64,000 nucleotides of DNA from Kushneria sinocarnis (lineage in GTDB: Bacteria > Pseudomonadota > Gammaproteobacteria > Pseudomonadales > Halomonadaceae), in NCBI RefSeq assembly GCF_003633775.1, contig NZ_RBIN01000001.1, forward strand, positions 434,001 to 498,000, written 5' to 3'. The notes under the pieces are model-generated. The model did no database searches. It was not told the DNA's origin and saw nothing but the letters and a program-made list of their open reading frames with translations. Shown in pieces: positions 60,536 to 64,000 of the stretch. The position numbers were made by a program, and so were the translations under genes. Numbering within the stretch: position 1 is the stretch's first letter; each line of letters starts with the position of its first letter.

Positions 60536-61504
60536 ATGTCCGATCGAAACACATTTCTTGCCTTTGGCATGGCCGGGGTACTCGCGGCCGGCACTCTCGC
60601 GGCCAGCGCCACGATGGCGGCCGAGGATAACTTTCCCGATGGCAATATCACCTTTCTGGTGGCGGCCGGCGCCGGCGGTGGCACCGACAATTTTGCCCGC
60701 ACCATCCAGCCGCTGCTGGAAGAGCGGCTGGACACCACGGTCAACGTGATCAACCTGCCCACCGCCTCGGGCGCCATTGCCCACCAGCGTACCGCCAGCG
60801 GGAAGGCGGATGGCCGGACCCTGGATTTCGCCTCGAGCACCCTGGTCACCTCGCTGGCCGCCGGACAGAATCCGACGGGGCTGGATCAGCTGACGCCGGT
60901 CGCCAGAATGCAGTCCGACGTGATGGCGCTGGTGGTGAATCCGGACAAGTACGAGGATCTGGAAGCCTTCATGGAGCATGCCCGGGAGCAGCCCGGCGAC
61001 ACCGTTATCGGCGGTACGGCAGCCGCCAGCCCGGACAAGATGGCCTTTCTCGCCTTTCAGGATGCCACCGGGCTCGATCTGAGTTTTGTGCCCTACGATC
61101 AGGAAGGCAGCACGGCGGCCAATGTGCTCAGCGGCAACATCGACGGCATGTTCAACGAGATCAGCTCCATTACCGGTTACACGGAGTCGGGCAAGATGAA
61201 GCCGATCCTGTTCTTTGCCGAGCAGCCGCTGGAGGGTTTCTCCGAGGTACCCACCACCGTCGGGCAGGGCTGGGATCTGACCAACGGCAATGAGCGCGGA
61301 GTCTTTGTCAGCGCCAAGACGTCACCGGAACTCGTCAACCGGCTGGAGAGCGCCCTGCACGAGATCTATCAGTCGGATCAGTACCAGCAGTACGCCGAAC
61401 GGGTGCATCTCGACTACCGCGACGGGTGGATGGGCAGTGATGCCTATCAGCAAAAGCTTCAGCAGGACCTGAAACAGTACAGAACCCTGCTCAAGCAACA
61501 ATAG
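60536..61504 (+). CDS. tctC: Tripartite tricarboxylate transporter binding protein (TctC family)
   Basis: A 322-residue periplasmic binding protein. ATG 60536 is preceded by AAGGAG. The signal peptide runs to about SATMA before AEDNFP. Family features are ITFLVAAGAGGGTDNFARTI and PDKMAFLAFQDATGLDLSFV with the following PYDQEGSTAANVLSGNIDGM. A stem-loop separates it from tctB. The ligand is likely the acid used by the COG4091-type enzyme. Confidence 0.9.
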   Translation: MSDRNTFLAFGMAGVLAAGTLAASATMAAEDNFPDGNITFLVAAGAGGGTDNFARTIQPLLEERLDTTVNVINLPTASGAIAHQRTASGKADGRTLDFASSTLVTSLAAGQNPTGLDQLTPVARMQSDVMALVVNPDKYEDLEAFMEHAREQPGDTVIGGTAAASPDKMAFLAFQDATGLDLSFVPYDQEGSTAANVLSGNIDGMFNEISSITGYTESGKMKPILFFAEQPLEGFSEVPTTVGQGWDLTNGNERGVFVSAKTSPELVNRLESALHEIYQSDQYQQYAERVHLDYRDGWMGSDAYQQKLQQDLKQYRTLLKQQ

Positions 61505-61514
61505 GTCTTGCCCG

Positions 61515-61548
61515 GGAGCCTGGTCACGGATGATTTCGATCAGGCTCC
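61515..61548 (+). other. Stem-loop between tctC and tctB
   Basis: GGAGCCTG and CAGGCTCC (8 bp) flank 18 bases that can pair further (TC/GA). Located 10 bases after the tctC stop. Confidence 0.55.
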
Positions 61549-61605
61549 GAACCTACGCCTCGAACGCTGAATGACACGGCTTCGAGTGCCTGAGGGGAAT
61601 CGCCG

Positions 61606-62106
61606 ATGAGAATTCCGACCCTGATCTTCAGTGGCTGCGTGTTCGCGGTCAGCGCATTTCTGGCGGTTCTGGCGCTGGGGCTGCCGGGCTCCGATGAGGT
61701 CTCCACCTTCATCGGGCCCCGTCTGTGGCCGCTGACGGTGCTGGTGATCACCATGCTGTTGTCGATCCTGCTCGGCCTGCGCACGCTGGCCGCCGGCCGA
61801 AACGCCGGGGAGACCGCTGGCGAGGCAGAGGAGCGCGCAGCGGCACCGAAGGATGATACCGGGGCTGACGAGGCCGAGTCGCCCGCCCGCTCGCGTAGCC
61901 GGCACTGGCTGCTGCTGGCACTGGTCATCGCCTGGACCGTTGCCATGGAGTTCGTCGGCTTTGCGACCGCCACGGTGCTCTTCGCGGCAGTGGCCACCTG
62001 GCTGCTCGGCAACCGGAATGTGCTGTCGATCGTGGTGACCACTGTCGTCAGCCTCGTGCTGGTGTCGGTGGTCTTCAACGAGCTGCTCAATATCCCCCTT
62101 CCCTGA
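61606..62106 (+). CDS. tctB: Tripartite tricarboxylate transporter small membrane protein (TctB family)
   Basis: A 166-residue four-segment membrane protein. The first segment is LIFSGCVFAVSAFLAVLALG, followed by IGPRLWPLTVLVITMLLSIL, a charged loop and two C-terminal segments. AGGGGAA precedes ATG 61606. It is followed after 41 bases by tctA. Confidence 0.85.
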   Translation: MRIPTLIFSGCVFAVSAFLAVLALGLPGSDEVSTFIGPRLWPLTVLVITMLLSILLGLRTLAAGRNAGETAGEAEERAAAPKDDTGADEAESPARSRSRHWLLLALVIAWTVAMEFVGFATATVLFAAVATWLLGNRNVLSIVVTTVVSLVLVSVVFNELLNIPLP

Positions 62107-62147
62107 AACGGTCCATCGGTCCGGATGCTGTTCAACGAGGCGATGCC

Positions 62148-63638
62148 ATGCTGGAAAGTCTATTGAACGGGCTGGCTGTGGTGCTCCAGCCCATGAACCT
62201 GGTAATTCTTCTGTCAGCGGTCTTTATCGGATTTGTCGGCGGGGCACTGCCCGGGCTGAGCGGGGTGATCCTGGTCGTCATTCTGCTGCCGGTGACCTAC
62301 GGCATGGACTCCACCAGTGCGTTCATGCTGCTGACCGCCATCTACGCCTCGACGGTCTTCTCCGGGCTGATCACCTCGATTCTCTACCGGGCGCCCGGCA
62401 CGCCCGAGGCAGTGATGACCTCGTTTGACGGCTATCCCATGACCCAGAAGGGGGAGGCCGGCAAGGCGCTGGGCATCGGCATTCTGAGCTCTGCCATCGG
62501 CGGCACCGTGGGCACCGTCGCCCTGATCGTCTTTACGCCGCTGCTGGCGTCGGTGGCACTGCAGTTTTCCTCTCCGGAGTTCTTCGCCCTGGCCGTGCTG
62601 GGGCTGACGGTCGTGGCCTCGCTGGGGAGCGATCTGCTGCTGGGGCTGATCGGGGCGATGATCGGGCTGTTCATCGCCACGATCGGCATTGACCCCGTGA
62701 CCGCCACCAGTCGCTTCACGTTCGGCAGCCTGAATCTGGCCAGCGGCATCAATCTGATCCCGATCATCGTGGGCATGTTCGCCATCTCGGAGGTGCTGAA
62801 GCGTGCCGGCGAGAACTCATCGCACAAGGCGATGAAGGAGTTCCGCATCCGCATCTTCGACGGTGCCGTGCTGAAGAAGATTCGCACGACCCTGGCGCGC
62901 TCCTCGCTGCTGGGGGTGGGCGTTGGCATCCTGCCGGGCATCGGCGCCAGTACCGCCGCCATGATCAGCTACAGCGAGGCGGTACGCTGGTCCCGGCATC
63001 CCGAGTGCTTCGGCAAGGGGGAGGCCAACGGCATAGCGGCGCCGGAGGCCGCCAACAATGCGGCGGCCATGGGCGCGCTGGTGCCCCTTTTCGCGCTGGG
63101 CATCCCCGGCAGCGGCACCACCGCGATCATCCTGGGGGCCTTCGTCATGCACGGCCTGCAGCCGGGGCCGACATTCATGAGTGCCAACGGCGAGCTGATC
63201 TATGCCGTCTTCGTCGGGCTGCTGATCGTCAACCTGATGATCCTGGCCTTTGCCAAACCCTTCATCGCGGTCCTCTCGCGGCTGCTGAATGTGCCCTATG
63301 CGGCGCTCGGGCCGATCATCATCATCTGCTGCGTGGTAGGCACCTATTCGGTGCAGAACTCCATGTTCGATGTCTGGCTGATGCTGGGCTTCGGGGTGGC
63401 CGGTTATCTGCTGGAAAAGATCAACTTCCCGCTGGTGGCGATCATCCTCGGGGTGGTGCTGGGGCCGATCGCCGAAAGCGAGTTTCGGCGCTCGCTGGCG
63501 ATGTCGCAGGGGGACCCGATGCTGTTCTTTACCCGCCCGATCAGCGCCACCCTGCTGGCGGCGGCCATCGGCATCGTGACGCTGACCCTGCTGGCACCGC
63601 TGTGGAAGCGCCATCGCCGCCGGGTCGCGGCAGCCTGA
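62148..63638 (+). CDS. tctA: Tripartite tricarboxylate transporter large permease (TctA family)
   Basis: A 496-residue permease with about 11-12 membrane segments. The repeated family motif is visible as GFVGGALPGLSGVILVVILL, GILPGIGASTAAMISYSEAV and LGIPGSGTTAIILGAFVMHG. GKGEANGIAAPEAANNAAAM is the classic central stretch. The stop codon sits in the loop of a small perfect hairpin (63629-63645). Confidence 0.93.
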   Translation: MLESLLNGLAVVLQPMNLVILLSAVFIGFVGGALPGLSGVILVVILLPVTYGMDSTSAFMLLTAIYASTVFSGLITSILYRAPGTPEAVMTSFDGYPMTQKGEAGKALGIGILSSAIGGTVGTVALIVFTPLLASVALQFSSPEFFALAVLGLTVVASLGSDLLLGLIGAMIGLFIATIGIDPVTATSRFTFGSLNLASGINLIPIIVGMFAISEVLKRAGENSSHKAMKEFRIRIFDGAVLKKIRTTLARSSLLGVGVGILPGIGASTAAMISYSEAVRWSRHPECFGKGEANGIAAPEAANNAAAMGALVPLFALGIPGSGTTAIILGAFVMHGLQPGPTFMSANGELIYAVFVGLLIVNLMILAFAKPFIAVLSRLLNVPYAALGPIIIICCVVGTYSVQNSMFDVWLMLGFGVAGYLLEKINFPLVAIILGVVLGPIAESEFRRSLAMSQGDPMLFFTRPISATLLAAAIGIVTLTLLAPLWKRHRRRVAAA

Positions 63639-63655
63639 GGCTGCCGGGGGCGGTG

Positions 63656-63679
63656 CGGGCAGCGGCGGGCCGCTGCCCG
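63656..63679. terminator. Hairpin between convergent tctA and nitrilase-family genes
   Basis: CGGGCAGCGG-CGGG-CCGCTGCCCG, a perfect 10-bp stem with a 4-base loop between two converging genes. No U-run on either strand; a second stem GGCAGCC-TGA-GGCTGCC lies at 63629-63645. Confidence 0.5.
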
Positions 63680-63683
63680 GGCA

Positions 63684-64000
63684 CTATCCGGCAGACCTGT
63701 CCCCGGCCGGGGGTGGCGGCGCAAAGCCGCACGGGGTGCCATCCGTGACGCTGACCCGGTCCTCCCAGGGGAGCCGGTAGCGCCCGGCGACCAGATCCTG
63801 CATGTAGGTGTAGGGGCAGTCACCGGCGCCGCCGGCCACCGCCACGTAACCGCGATGCCCCAGCTGGTAGATGTTGTTCTCGACCCCCCAGTGATGGCGG
63901 GCCTCGTCGATCAGGTCCGGGCGGATCTCGGCGGTAATGATCTCGTCCGGCTGATTGCCGCCCTCCACCAGCGGGACGCCATCGAAGTTGACGATCGAGC
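63684..64000 (-). CDS. Carbon-nitrogen hydrolase (nitrilase superfamily), C-terminal part, cut by the window edge
   Basis: The frame is open to the right edge, so the start and the Glu-Lys-Cys catalytic residues lie outside. The visible 105 residues include SIVNFDGVPLVEGGNQPDEI, ITAEIRPDLIDEARHHWGVE and YTYMQDLVAGRYRLPWEDRV. This is the end of a nitrilase-superfamily amidase: a last core strand (ITAEIRPDLIDEAR) and a long C-terminal extension that wraps the dimer. Substrate unknown. It converges on tctA. Confidence 0.7.
   Translation of the reverse strand, partial: SIVNFDGVPLVEGGNQPDEIITAEIRPDLIDEARHHWGVENNIYQLGHRGYVAVAGGAGDCPYTYMQDLVAGRYRLPWEDRVSVTDGTPCGFAPPPPAGDRSAG

Noticed and set aside
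1-64000. CRISPR array
   Set aside because: No run of regularly spaced short repeats with unique spacers was seen; the only regular repeats are the 84-bp REP-like array and the 13-bp units before the kinase.

Overview
The window looks like chromosome from a high-GC (about 65%) gammaproteobacterium, most probably a halophilic member of the Halomonadaceae (Halomonas, Kushneria, Salinicola or Chromohalobacter). The evidence is the gene content: many sugar-acid and carboxylate uptake systems (two TRAP, one tripartite tricarboxylate), tandem cation/proton antiporters, a Rut pyrimidine-degradation cluster and ergothioneine synthesis. The genus is an inference; there is no rRNA or other marker here.

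Layout. Positions 1-2316 are an accessory edge: a cut-off Xre/MbcA/ParS-type antitoxin, an AT-richer membrane protein, and a decayed yefM-yoeB toxin-antitoxin pair. Positions 2392-6356 are the remains of a polyol locus: an SDR, an erythritol/L-threitol-type dehydrogenase and an FGGY kinase, with a sugar ABC permease reduced to its last 80 or so residues. Positions 6382-10571 hold an amino-acid ABC transporter, an Lrp-family regulator and an ACC deaminase. After a ychJ-type gene, 11192-17374 is the rut cluster (NCS1 permease, rutF, rutD, rutC, rutB, rutA, divergent rutR). Positions 17461-25034 carry an SSS symporter with its small partner, a DUF4186 gene, two tandem CPA1 antiporters, two tandem PfpI/DJ-1 genes and a REP-like tandem array.

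Positions 25093-39409 form a large sugar-acid block: aldo/keto reductase, FadR-type regulator, the L-fuconate branch (dehydratase, SDR, FAH-family hydrolase), a TRAP transporter, a zinc dehydrogenase with an altronate-dehydratase-family enzyme, and a second TRAP transporter. Two conserved DNA boxes with identical 62-bp spacing lie in front of two of its transcripts and suggest one regulon. Positions 39500-50358 are mostly core genes: rmuC, a GH3 glucosidase, egtD/egtB, an MFS transporter, a universal stress protein, hglS and yidG/yidH.

A tRNA-Thr(CGT) at 50422-50497 marks the start of a lower-GC island (about 50580-57900). Its core is one operon of an MmeI-like DNA methyltransferase, an SF2 helicase and a GIY-YIG (T5orf172-type) protein, followed by a small basic protein. 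This is a candidate split restriction or phage-defence system and the strongest discovery lead in the window. At its far edge are remnants of an HD-domain gene and, probably, an AbiEi antitoxin. Positions 58091-63638 hold a GntR regulator, a COG4091-type oxidoreductase with a SAF domain and a TctCBA transporter, with palindromic TGGTATACCA sites near the regulator. The window ends inside a nitrilase-family gene.

Two themes recur. Every solute-binding-protein gene that is followed by membrane-component genes has a stem-loop between them. Genes also lie in tandem paralogous pairs (CPA1, PfpI, TRAP).
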